Shown in pieces: positions 32,977 through 42,457 of a DNA stretch of 64,000 nucleotides. The translations under genes and the position numbers were made by a program. The stretch is taken from contig JBAOKB010000077.1 in assembly GCA_037044905.1 (NCBI GenBank), positions 434,001 to 498,000 on the forward strand, written 5' to 3'. This DNA is from Hortaea werneckii (lineage: Eukaryota; Ascomycota; Dothideomycetes; Mycosphaerellales; Teratosphaeriaceae). Below the pieces are notes generated by a model. It searched no databases. It was not told the origin of the DNA and saw only the letters and a program-made list of their open reading frames with translations. The first letter of the stretch is position 1, and each line of letters opens with the position of its first letter.

Positions 32977-33815
32977 TTAGAAAAAAAAGAAAAGAAAAGA
33001 AAAGAAAAGAAAACAGTAAGCTTCATTCACTTTACCAATATTTAACTCGCTCTCATGCATTACATCTTCATACATAATTCGTGAGATATATCCTCGACTA
33101 GCCTTGCAGCACAACCAGCCAAGCTTCTCCTGCTGAAACCTGGCCTGAATGTTGATCTGCTTGCACTCCTTACTAGGCAGGTTCTGCTTCTGGACTTCGA
33201 CGCCGTAAAAGAGTGAGGGCACATCGTAACCTGCTTCCGAAGTGGTAGGGCAAGCGTACCAGAAGATGAAGCCTATTTCCCCCTCGGCTCAGGTCAGTAA
33301 AATGACGGCTGTATGGTCCTGTCATACTATAGCCCTGCACTTTGCCTCGAGATTACAGACATTGCTTTTACGTACCTGCCGAGCTACCGCCAGCGGTCTC
33401 GAGATAATTCTCAGCCCCGATACTGAAACTCGCCGTCCCCTCTCCTGGCTGGCTGAAGACTTGCCCGACTGATCCGGTTTTCGCGTCTGGCAATCGGATC
33501 TCGAAAGCTGAATTGGCTCCTGTAATATTGAAGACCACCCGAGTCGAGTCGCTGTAGAAGTCTTGCTGAGTGCCGTTCAGGTAGGCCAGGTCTGCAGGAC
33601 CTTGCGAGGTTGGATCTAGGAGCTGAAGTGCATTTTGGCCTGCTCCGACGTGGGCGTTGACTAGAGCATAGCCGTCGTATTCACTGCTTTCTTCGGCGCT
33701 GACGGCGTAGATGCCGAAGGGAATCGTTTGCTGGTAGATGTCCTGCCGGGGTTGGAGAGGCGCTGCGAAGGCGGCGGTGGCCAAGGTTCAAGGAGGTGAC
33801 GAGAGAGGTGTACAT
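32977..33815 (-). CDS. Putative secreted protein, two exons; signal peptide broken by one base
   Basis: Exon 1 is 33815-33376, exon 2 starts at 33287, and the 88-base intron has donor GTACGT. The ATG at 33815 begins MYTSLVTSL. Removing one A near 33785-33790 (ttgaacc to ttgacc) continues it as TLATAAFAAPLQPRQD, a typical signal peptide with an Ala-rich cleavage region and a basic PRQ site. The mature part (TIPFGIYAVSAEESSEYDGY, STRVVFNITGANSAFEIRL, FIFWYACPTTSEAGY, KECKQINIQARF) looks like a small extracellular beta-rich fungal protein, loosely reminiscent of PhiA-like cell wall proteins. That similarity is weak. The frame runs into the AAAAG microsatellite and its last 40 residues are doubtful, so the true C-terminus may be earlier. 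Confidence 0.6.
32981..33013 (+). repeat. AAAAG microsatellite
   Basis: About six copies of the pentanucleotide aaaag or its variant, following a run of A, at the 3' end of the putative secreted protein gene. Confidence 0.85.
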
Positions 33816-34663
33816 GATCGCTTCGACAAGACAGCAGAACAAGTGATAATGGGGCTTTGGTGAAAAATGTGCTAATGAGATGTTGAATACTGAGTGGGAA
33901 CGGAAAAGAGGATGGATCAGAATGATGAATTAACTGAAGTCTTGCTTGCTCTATCGCTCTTTCAAACATTCTCACACACTTCGCGTATTCCGATATGGCG
34001 CCATGCTGGCCGGCATGCATTGGCGCGGAAGATCTATTTTCGCCATGGATTGAAGATCTCATACCTTATGAGGATGTTGCTGGGGCTGTCTCCACGTGGG
34101 GATTGACAGGAATTACGAATATTAAGCTCTACGCCGTGAAGTCCTAAATTCTTCACCGCACCTTCCACCTTGGAAAATGACTGCAATGTTATTATTAGAC
34201 AGGCATGAAGGCTCGTATAGCTAGTTACTCATTCGAGACCAAACCTTTAACGTTGGTAATATGCAGGACTACCCGGGTAGCATCCACTATTCGGCGGCAT
34301 GCTGCTTCACGCCATTGCTGGTCATACAACGCTCTGCTGATACCAGTTTTCGGCAACGTATTCAAAAACCTCGTACAAGAAGTTGTTTGCGCTGCTTGGT
34401 TTAGGATATGGAAGAACGCCGGAAATGCCCGCTATGCTGCTGATAGTGGGATTCAATACACCCAGGATAACCTTCCAGCACGTATGTTTCGACAAGTCCC
34501 TTCGCGCACGAAATGACGACAAACTTCTTTATGAATATACGGCACAGAGCCTGTCCACCAACCAAAAGCCCAAAAGGCAAATCTCTGACATGTGATTCCA
34601 CAATCTCAAAACCAATTTCCAAATCATGCATTGTCCTCTTCCTCTCTCACGTCCTACTGTTAC
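33816..34663. other. Intergenic region
   Basis: Upstream region of the secreted protein gene and 3' flank of the RING-like gene. No supported gene. Confidence 0.5.
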
Positions 34664-35668
34664 TCAATACAAAACCCGTCTCTCAACCGGCTTTCCCATG
34701 CCTCCTTTCAACACCGCAACACCTCTCAGTGCACCAGTCGCAAGGAAGTCCACAACAACATCCTCCAACATATCCAGCACGAAAGCATACATACCCTGGG
34801 GTAGATCGCCGGAGTGCCACATGGACCTCCGCCTGAGGTCGCCCAGGCCGTGCGCATGCCACACTGCGCCATACAACTGCTGTTCCAGCTTCGTAGCAGT
34901 CAGATGACGGCCCGTCTGTCGACGGAGAGTGCCGCAAATCAATTCCTTCAGTTGCCAAACCAGCGGGTGTGCCTCGAGAGGGTACTTGATGCGGTTCCGT
35001 GACAGCTGTGAGGTCGAATTGCTACTCTTCTTCATCCCCTGGTCCAGAGCAGTCCAGAATCTTCTTTCGACTTGCCGTGCTAGGCGCGTTCTGTTCAGCG
35101 CCCGCGGCTCTCGAGGGAGGCCGCCCACGTACTTGACATTCTGGCGCTGGTGGCCAGTATAGTCATTGCGGTCGACATCGAGACCCGAGTACTGGTATTC
35201 CCAGGACCGGATGCGGAAATTCTCACTGACTTCGAACGAGCCGGAGGTCGCAGACCACGAACTGTTGGGATCCGTGCTGGAGTCTAGTATGTACTTGCGG
35301 AGACGGTCGAGGTTGATAGTGTCGTTTCGATCTATGGTCGGGGCTACAGTCTCTGCCGCAACTGAGACGGCATCCTCATTCTGGAAAAGTTCCCTAGTGC
35401 ATCTTTTTGGACAGACGTTGGATTGAGTCTCGGAGTACCATTTCTTCAGACATTGGATTCCGTAGTAGTGGCCGCACCTGAGCTTGGTTGGCCGGCATGA
35501 TTCGGGTTCTCCGTACTGTTCCAAGCAGATGCTGCAGTCGTCATGGTTTCCCTTGTCGTCAGCTGAGAAGTGAGTAACATCGATCGGCACAAGGCCGTCA
35601 AGGAAAGCCTGCTTTGTCGGCAAGGAGATGCCGTCGTCAACAGGGACATCGACTGGCTGACGACCCAT
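34664..35668 (-). CDS. RING-like zinc-finger protein
   Basis: The frame is open to 36031 but contains no ATG before MGRQPVDVPVDDG at 35668, so that start is preferred; it gives 334 residues. Near the N-terminus is CSICLEQYGEPES, then LRCGHYYGIQCLKKWYSE and NVCPKRC, a RING-H2-like pattern (CxxC, CxH, C, CxxxC) with irregular last spacing. The rest includes a Trp/Arg-rich region (RIRSWEYQYSGLDVDRNDY) and a helical C-terminus without known domain. RING proteins usually act as E3 ubiquitin ligases. Whether this variant is active cannot be judged from the sequence. An upstream exon that would lengthen the N-terminus is possible. Confidence 0.68.
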   Translation of the reverse strand: MGRQPVDVPVDDGISLPTKQAFLDGLVPIDVTHFSADDKGNHDDCSICLEQYGEPESCRPTKLRCGHYYGIQCLKKWYSETQSNVCPKRCTRELFQNEDAVSVAAETVAPTIDRNDTINLDRLRKYILDSSTDPNSSWSATSGSFEVSENFRIRSWEYQYSGLDVDRNDYTGHQRQNVKYVGGLPREPRALNRTRLARQVERRFWTALDQGMKKSSNSTSQLSRNRIKYPLEAHPLVWQLKELICGTLRRQTGRHLTATKLEQQLYGAVWHAHGLGDLRRRSMWHSGDLPQGMYAFVLDMLEDVVVDFLATGALRGVAVLKGGMGKPVERRVLY

Positions 35669-36219
35669 GGGTACTGTTGAGCCGGGTACTTGATTGTCTC
35701 GTTCGGGTTTCTGGACGTCGCTGATGCTGTCAAAAGGGCTGCCAGGGAAGTCAGTGCCTTTACAGTAGCACTGTTGAGAAGAGCTATGCGCAGTCTCTTG
35801 TCCGAGCGATGTTTGGCGACAAGTTTGCTGTATGGTGATTGAGATCGCCTTTGTTGTGCCAGTAAGGTTGAAACGCGCTTCTGAGCAGGACAAACCGACA
35901 ATTAGGGCCAGCAAGACAGAGTGTGCCAATGCTGCGTATGAGGACTTAGCGTTGCAATGTGTTGTCGCTATGCAGGAAAATGCAAGACAGGAAAAAAGGT
36001 AACATGCACGTCTTAGAAGTAAGTCACACAACCATGGTCTAGATGGAAAGCATATTGCAGCGCAGAAAGAAACAGTTGCAACAAGCTTTCCAGAGCAGCG
36101 GAGCTCTATGGCTTGTCAGCTAGGATAAACATACAAGTAGAATACATTGTTTCGAAGTCGTCCAATTGAACGCAAGCCTAAACTGTAGAAATGTCTTGGC
36201 GGCGTCCTCTCCAGATGCG
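35669..36219. other. Intergenic region upstream of the RING-like gene
   Basis: The RING-like frame stays open here without an ATG and encodes a hydrophobic stretch (SVLLALIVGLSCSEARFNL). It may be leader sequence or part of an unrecognised upstream exon. Nothing else supported. Confidence 0.35.
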
Positions 36220-36510
36220 TCAAGCCTCCTGCCCGTCCGATTGACCGAATAAAGGATTGTCGCCATACTCCAGGAGCTGCGCCAACTCGCGTGTCGCGAC
36301 GGCTTGCGAGTCACGTTTTTCTCCCAAATATTGCCATAATGCTCCCATTGTCGCCGCATTATGGGCATTTCCGTCCAACATCCGGCAACTGGGATTCGAG
36401 GCAGTGTCAGGTCTGGGTCGCGTTCTCTCGGTTGCCTTCTTTGACCATCGCTGTAATGGGATCCCATGATGCGCCAGTCAATCGAATGTCGTAGCGTACT
36501 CAGAGGACAT
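36220..36510 (-). CDS. Possible 96-residue protein, frame interrupted twice by single bases
   Basis: From the ATG at 36510 (MSSEYATTFD), one missing T near 36480 leads into TGASWDPITAMVKEGNRENA. One extra base near 36415 then leads into TASNPSCRMLDGNAHNAATM and a helical end, TRELAQLLEYGDNPLFGQ, to the stop at 36220. The span is exactly 97 codons because the two changes cancel. Both are at short homopolymers, in line with the errors seen in neighbouring genes. I do not recognise the product. The protein-like character of all three pieces is the only support. Confidence 0.35.
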
Positions 36511-36623
36511 CCCATAGACACCGGTTGAGCATTGCTGGCGAAGCCTCATGCGTATTCTGCCACACTTTGGTTGCACCTCACAGAGCAGGAAGCGCAAAGA
36601 AATGATATCAAAGGGCATGTTCA

Positions 36624-37280
36624 TTATCTGCTCCGCGGCAGGTCCGGGTATACTTTCTTCTTCTTTACCTCCTCAACGCCCTCGTCGCCCTCTGCTGCAA
36701 GTCGCTCAAACTTCTCCACCATGTCCTCAAGCTCCGTGTCTGCGTTCTTCCTGAACTTCGTGACCTTCGCAATATTCGCTGCTGTCATGTCGTTTATCTG
36801 GTGTCCCTTCTCGCGTGCAGCGGCGATGGTTTTCGCTGTGATAGCGAATCGCATGTCCTTCGGTCCGTCTACAAGTTCCAAGATAGCTGAGGGCGCCTGG
36901 TCTTCCTTCACGGGCTCTATACGTAGCACTCGCGTGTAACCACCAGGTCGGCTGGCATATCGTTCTCGTAGTGGGCCGAAGAGTTTGGGAAGCATCTCGT
37001 TGGGTCTCTGGAATGATGGTTAGCCCTACCGACCAGGCACAAGCACAGTATTCGCTGTCCGTACAAAAAAGAATTTCAATGCTTCTCTTTTGCTAGCCTC
37101 CGTGTTCTTTTTCGCGTGCGTGATCATCTTCTCGGCTAATCGTTGTGCTTCCTTCGCCTTGTGCCATGTTGTCGTTATTGACTCGTGCTCGACCAGAGAT
37201 GTGACAAGATTCCGCAACAGCGCTCTGCGATGTGCAGAGTGACGACTTAAATGTCTATATTTCACGTAGCCTCCAGCCAT
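36624..37280 (-). CDS. MRPL17: Mitochondrial ribosomal protein bL17m
   Basis: Exon 1 is 37280-37065, exon 2 is 37007-36624, and the 57-base intron is in phase 0 (branch-like gctaac). The 199-residue product begins MAGGYVKYRHLSRHSAHRRA, then LLRNLVTSLVEHESITTTWHKAKEAQRLAEKMI, the conserved L17 core. Exon 2 supplies RPNEMLPKLFGPLRERYASR and GGYTRVLRIEP, the second half of the L17 fold. The fungal extension after it is helical and charged. The protein is a structural part of the mitochondrial large ribosomal subunit (yeast Mrpl8). It is divergent from MIC12, another mitochondrial gene, over 268 bases. Confidence 0.92.
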
Positions 37281-37548
37281 GTTTGCGGTATGCTGATGTT
37301 AATGTGCTCTGGAGTGTGCAATGCGAGGAGATGGAAGGCCGAAGCGCGGACGACTTCCCCATTCGGGAGCGCCAGCGACACTCTATGCGACTTCACTCCC
37401 ACGATACTCCGGATTATTAGGTACCCTCAACGTTTACACAAGGTCGACGCATAACGTGTGTATTCTCAAATAAAAATCGAGTCATCTACAAGACCCCAAG
37501 ATATTCGTCTACCTGTGAAGACAACACTACACACCTCAGCCGCCCGCG
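37281..37548. promoter_or_regulatory. Divergent promoter region of MRPL17 and MIC12
   Basis: A 268-base gap between two nuclear genes for mitochondrial proteins; co-regulation is possible but not shown. Confidence 0.4.
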
Positions 37549-37963
37549 ATGGGCTTCACTACTGGCCTGGTATGTACCGCGCAATGAGCTGGCTCTGCTC
37601 ATACTAATAATACTGTTTCAGCTCGGCGGTTTCACCCTCACCTCTGCGATTGTGTATTTCTCATTGGAGCTCCACACGCGAAATCGCGTCCACCAAGCCT
37701 CGCTCCTACGTCAACAGGCCCTCATACTCCAGAACACTGTCGAGCCGCAACCAGCACAACCACCACCAGTCAGCAGAGAGGTCAGAGGTGGGCTTTGGGA
37801 CACAGCCAAGGACAGGTGGAATGCTGAGCTCGAGAACAATGTGCGAAAGCTGCAGACCACGGATTGGAACGCTGTCCGGTATCGGTTAGAAGAGAATGTG
37901 AGCTCGGTGTGGAGAAGAGCGTTCGAGAAGGGCGAGGAGGTTGCTTCTGATCAGAGCAAGTAG
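37549..37963 (+). CDS. MIC12: MICOS subunit MIC12 (Aim5/Fmp51)
   Basis: Two exons, 37549-37569 (seven codons, MGFTTGL) and 37622-37963, with a 52-base intron (donor GTATGT). The 120-residue protein has one N-terminal membrane segment (LGGFTLTSAIVYFSLEL) followed by HTRNRVHQASLLRQQALIL and RGGLWDTAKDRWNAELENN, as in fungal Mic12. This inner-membrane protein links Mic10 and Mic60 parts of the MICOS complex at cristae junctions. The very short first exon is typical of this gene and decides the start. Confidence 0.86.
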
Positions 37964-38817
37964 ATGATCTTTCGCGTGAACCATTGCGTTCAGTGGAAGC
38001 GAGGCGTTCGGATTCAGTTCACGACAGAAACTCATACAACAGCTATTGGCGGTCACCCGCTTATTTACTCCGTTATGCACATATTGAGATCCGCTTCTAA
38101 GACCAAGCAGTCTGACATCGAAACTCAGGTCTTTGAGTCACCGCTCTGCGTCTGTAGGTGGCGCCCACCACCTATAAACAAGGAAATGCCACCAAAAAAC
38201 CCTGGATGCACTCGATGGCTCAAGCAAGCACAATGGTAGTCCGCCATTGATGATCTGACAGGTTATGATTCGTGCCTTCTCATAATAACGTACAGTATTA
38301 CGTCTTCGTGCCACCCATTCAAGTGAAGGAAGACGATGTGGATCGGAGCCTGATTTCTTAACCTTCGCATGATGCAGTTGTACAGTCAGAACTTCCGTCC
38401 TAGTACTTTGAAAACATTCCTCACGCCGACTGTCGCCTCGACCGTTTCAGTGCCTGTGACATGACGCAGACACCTTTGCTGAACCAAGGTCTGGAGATGA
38501 CTGGCAGGAATCGCGCAAGCTCACGCCAGAGATCGGAAATGCCAGCATTGAAAGGCATATTAGTGGCATCTGCTGCCGCTGTAAGCTCCACTCGGTTAAC
38601 CGCTTTGTGCTGCAGGCAAACTTTTAAAGACCGAATCTGGCGTAAGATCGAGGCAGCAGCTCCCCTCTTGGGTGGTAGTCGTTGATGTAAATAAACAAGT
38701 TGCGTATCATGTTGTACATCCAGCTTACAGCCAGCAGGTAGACTGAAGACGTGCACATTGTCTCGCGCAACACCTTCATCCCTGCGCCGCACCTCGCAAT
38801 TGCGAATCATCTGTCGC
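37964..38817. other. Intergenic region between convergent genes
   Basis: 3' ends of MIC12 and COQ2. Open frames here lack protein character. No feature supported. Confidence 0.5.
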
Positions 38818-40014
38818 TCAAGACGCCTTGCTCTCGTTGAGTTTCTCGGAGTCCTCATACCAATGCAGGTACTGCGCCATGTATTCTGCGGCCAGTCCAA
38901 GCGAGATAGCACCACCAGTAAACCAAGCACCTTTTCTGAACCACCTCCAGCAGTCCTCGACACTCTGCAGATTAACAGTCTTGATCATGTAACCCAAGGT
39001 ACCTGCAGCTCCGCCACAGACACCAGCATAGAAGACGGGTCCAGCGCCTATCGCTGCGCCCGCGCCAGCTAGCAATCCAACTTGCAGCGCCGAGACACTG
39101 GTCAGAAAGACCTTAGCATTGTGCTCCTGGGCGAGCGCAATAGACTTGATGCCGGCCTTGACGTCGTCACGGATATCTTGGTAGGCATAGATCATGTCGT
39201 AGACCATAGTCCAGGCTACACAGCTACCGTACAGACAGGCAGCGGATATCATAGCAGGAGTGTTCGAGAGCAAGTCGATACCCAGCGCTGGAAACCCCAT
39301 GATGGCACCCCAGGAGAATGTGAGACCAAGAACAAACTGTGGGTAGTTCGTCACTCTTTTCGCTAGAGGGTAGGTAGCGACGAAAAGAAGGGACGGCGTA
39401 GCGTAGAAGAAACATTCCCAAGGAAGCTGGAGGAGAAGCGTCAGACCGGCCAAGAGCTGTCCGCCCAAGAACGGCACAGCTTGCTTCACGCTCACAGCTC
39501 CGCGAGCAATCGGTCTTAATCTTGTCCTTGTGACATGCGGGTCTAAATTACGGTCCCACAAATCATTGACCGTGCATCCTGCTCCTCTCATGATGAACGC
39601 GCCAACTGCGAACAAGCCCGCGGTGCCGGCGACACTCGATATAGGCGCCATAGGTGCTGCCAAGGGCGCTGCGAGGAGTGTGGAGAACACGCAAGGAAGG
39701 AAGAGGTAGTACGTCCCCGCAGGCTTGTCCAGGCGCATAAGTTCGGCGTACGGTACCCATGATCGCGGGAGGATTGACAGCACACCCGTGTCCGGAGGCT
39801 TGTATGATTGCAGCGGATGATCGGTGTGGACGATGGTCGATTTTGGAGAGGAGGTCGAGTACCTTCTTACTGCCGTTGTCGATGAGGTTGCTGCATTCCT
39901 TATCTGCAGGCCCTTGTTCTCGCGCAAACGCCTGCAGCGACCACTTGTGGATGCCTGGTCATCCATCTCTTTGCTGCTGTGCATTGGAGCTGTCGTGAGG
40001 TTCTCGCGAAGCAT
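38818..40014 (-). CDS. COQ2: 4-hydroxybenzoate polyprenyltransferase, coenzyme Q biosynthesis
   Basis: Single exon of 398 residues from the ATG at 40014. UbiA-family marks are complete: YAELMRLDKPAGTYYLFLPC, first aspartate motif NDLWDRNLDPHVTRTRLRPI, second motif YDMIYAYQDIRDDVKAGIKS, and several membrane segments. COQ2 attaches the polyprenyl tail to 4-hydroxybenzoate in the inner mitochondrial membrane. The N-terminus is Arg/Ser-rich with RRYSTSSP, a likely presequence. An alternative ATG at 40067, in another frame, begins MAAPASTLRLAAFPYRPTCF, which looks more like a presequence. It would need one indel to join, so the true start may be there. Convergent with MIC12. Confidence 0.92.
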   Translation of the reverse strand: MLRENLTTAPMHSSKEMDDQASTSGRCRRLRENKGLQIRNAATSSTTAVRRYSTSSPKSTIVHTDHPLQSYKPPDTGVLSILPRSWVPYAELMRLDKPAGTYYLFLPCVFSTLLAAPLAAPMAPISSVAGTAGLFAVGAFIMRGAGCTVNDLWDRNLDPHVTRTRLRPIARGAVSVKQAVPFLGGQLLAGLTLLLQLPWECFFYATPSLLFVATYPLAKRVTNYPQFVLGLTFSWGAIMGFPALGIDLLSNTPAMISAACLYGSCVAWTMVYDMIYAYQDIRDDVKAGIKSIALAQEHNAKVFLTSVSALQVGLLAGAGAAIGAGPVFYAGVCGGAAGTLGYMIKTVNLQSVEDCWRWFRKGAWFTGGAISLGLAAEYMAQYLHWYEDSEKLNESKAS

Positions 40015-40500
40015 GTTGGGCGGTAAGGAAAGGCTGCCAAGCGAAGAGTCGATGCAGGTGCAGCCATGGGAAGAAACATTCTGTGACCTACCTCAATTGC
40101 ACATTCCCAACATGGAAGTTTGGTGTACCTACAAGTGCAATATGTACTAATAAAAAGCATGTAACCGCGTTACGATTTGCTGGACGAACAAATGAGTAGT
40201 ATCTCAGGTCATAGGGCAGCATCTGAGCGGACTGGAAGTAACCCACCTGGGCTGCAGGTGAATCTCACCCGACCGGGCAGTTCCAGGTTAGGTTTGCGGA
40301 GAAAGTTGCTTGCCTCAGGCAGGAGGACATGTGCATTCACTTCAATGACGTTCCTTCCCTCCATGCAGGTGGATCACGCCAGTATATCATTTTTGGCCTA
40401 AAGACATAAAACTGTATAAATCTGGCGTAATAAATACTTGCTATGACCTTATAGGCTCGGAACGCAGTTCCACGACTTCCAGTCCAGTTCGAATATTGCA
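40015..40500. promoter_or_regulatory. Divergent promoter region of COQ2 and the NMNAT-like gene
   Basis: A 486-base gap between oppositely transcribed genes. It may include the true COQ2 start at 40067. Confidence 0.4.
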
Positions 40501-41430
40501 ATGACCAGCGAAGACATGGCATCCCGGCTATCAGTATACCGCTCACTGGTCCCGCAGCTATCCTCAGCTTTAGCATCCTTCCAATCATCCGGTTCCAAAT
40601 TCCAAGTCCTGAAGACAGTCATCCGACAAACCTCACACCACACGATCCTCAACCACCAACTAACGAGGAATCGCCGCGAACGCTCTTCATCTTGGATTCA
40701 TCATTCAACCCACCATCCATTGCTCACCAAGCTCTGGCACAGTCAGCTCTACACAAGAATTCATCCGATGTCTTCTCGAAGCCGCACAGACTGCTGCTTC
40801 TTTTCGCCACCATGAACGCGACAAGGCGCCGTCAGCAGCAGCATTTGAGCAGCGCCTGACACTCATGACTGTCTTCGCTGGCGACCTACTTCAGAGCCTG
40901 AAAGCCCAATCGGACAAGTTCTCTGTGGTACCGGTCGATATCGGCGTGACCACCGTGCCGTACTATACCGACAAATCCGCCGCCATCACCTCTTCGGCAT
41001 GGTACCCAGATTCACCCAAACATATCCATCTAGTTGGATACGACACCCTGACACGCTTTTTCGCGGCGAAGTACTACAAGGACTTCAACCCGCCATTCTC
41101 GGCTTTGAATCCTTACTTCCATGCTGGACATCGTCTACGTGTCACACTGCGACCTGATGATGACTACGGCAGTGAAGCAGAGCAGCGAGCATTCGTGCAG
41201 AGCCTCGAGAAGGGGACATGGAAAAGGAAGGTGGGAAGAAGGAATGGGCGAAGCAACTTGATCTGGTGCCGCCGAATCCGAAAGCGGGTGTGAGCAGCAC
41301 GAAAGTTCGGAAGGCGGCGAAAGCTGGCGATTGGAGCAAAGTGCATGAATTGTGCACAGAAGGTGTAATGCAGTATGTGAAGTCAGAGAAGCTCTACGAC
41401 GAAGATGATCGGGGCGCAAAGATGGCTTGA
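40501..41430 (+). CDS. POF1-type nicotinamide mononucleotide adenylyltransferase; three apparent single-base deletions
   Basis: The gene reads in four frame pieces, about 310 residues after correction. They are MASRLSVYRSLVPQLSSALA and SGSKFQVLKTV; then RTLFILDSSFNPPSIAHQAL, holding the SFNPxxxxH nucleotide-binding signature; then LTLMTVFAGDLLQSL, PKHIHLVGYDTLTRFFAAKY and PYFHAGHRLRVTLR; and finally AGVSSTKVRKAAKAG with the SSTxxR motif. This is the HIGH-superfamily nucleotidyltransferase fold of fungal POF1-like NMNAT, which makes NAD from NMN and ATP or has a related role. Breaks lie near 40630, 40817-40822 (one G missing) and 41212-41218 (GGGG read as GGG). Homopolymer errors are the likely cause. 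Confidence 0.82.
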
Positions 41431-41636
41431 GGAAATCCTTGGCAGTGTAATGCGTGCGAGTCCATGTACAACCATGTCGAATGCTATGCCAATCCATTCC
41501 AGAGGGTAGTTTCACATCAATGCGACGCATCTCTATGTGTATGAAGTCTAAAACGCAACTTCCCACCCCACCGCGACCGTGCGTATCGTACACAACGTAC
41601 CGCCCTTATAATACATCCCTTTCCACACCAGGCGCA

Positions 41637-42457
41637 TTATTTCACGTTCTGCCTGCCAATGTTCCAGCCTCTTGAGCGCAACCACTTGACTATCCTCGGG
41701 GTCACTGCCGCCGTAAGCGGTACTCGGAAGAAGATGAGGGATTTATGCACGCCGTAAGCCAGGAGCAGCTGTGTCCATATGCCTAGACCAATAGTTAGCA
41801 CTTCCGAAGCTGTTGCATCCAATCCACATCTACTCAACACGTACTAGCATGTCCCTTCTCACCCTTTCCACCCCAGTCTTCCGCGATGCTCCTGCCTGCT
41901 TTGATCCCTGCCGCAGTGCCCGTCGCTGGCGCCGGCTTATCCTGTTCCTTCTTGCTCCTGTAATCCAACCCGGCCATGCCTGCAGCGCTCCAGAACCCTT
42001 CGGCTATGAGGTGCTCCGCATACGCTATGCGGTCAGTGCCCAACCATCTGACAGCCATGAAGCAAAACGGAAAGTCCAGAGCCGAGAGGCCCATGTAGAC
42101 GCCGAGCGCAGCCCATCCGTACCGGCGAGAGAGGTCTCTGAACCGGGCTGATAAGCCTTGAGAAGGCTGCTGTGACTTCTGCTGTGCCGTCTGTTCCTGC
42201 GCCCCTTTGGAGGCCTGGTTGCTATTTTGACGGATGCCGCGGATTCGACGAGGGGGAGAGGGGCGCGACCATGATGTTGAGTATCCGCTTGGTCTGCTCT
42301 GCGCACTGCGTCTAAAGGGATTTGGCAAGACGTATCTCCGTATTTGAGAGGTATTAGGCGGCTTGTTTAGGCATGATCGAGTTTGGCGGAGGAGGCAATC
42401 CCGGACGAGAAGGCTATGCTGTTGGACGGCCAGCATTTCCAAAATGGTAGTGAGCAA
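41637..42457 (-). CDS. DUF1279 (FAM210-like) mitochondrial membrane protein
   Basis: Exon 1 is 42457-41863, exon 2 is 41809-41637, and the 53-base intron has donor GTGAGA. The product has 255 residues. The N-terminus is Arg-rich with no acidic patch (LLRQTRSCLNKPPNTSQIRR), which suggests mitochondrial import. The DUF1279 core follows: LSRRYGWAALGVYMGLSALD, FPFCFMAVRWLGTDRI, then from exon 2 ASEVLTIGLGIWTQLLLAYG and FFRVPLTAAVTPRIVKWLRS. Family members (human FAM210A/B) are inner-membrane proteins that affect mitochondrial translation and metabolism. The function of fungal members is less clear. An alternative donor 18 bases downstream would leave only 35 bases of intron, so it is less likely. 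Confidence 0.84.

Noticed and set aside
35669..36031. Hydrophobic N-terminal extension of the RING-like protein
   Set aside because: The only start at 36031 is TTG and no ATG occurs before 35668, so the extension is not supported without an upstream exon.
41845..41862. Alternative splice donor GTACGT for the DUF1279 gene
   Set aside because: It would leave an intron of only 35 bases. The donor GTGAGA at 41862 keeps the same phase and gives 53 bases.
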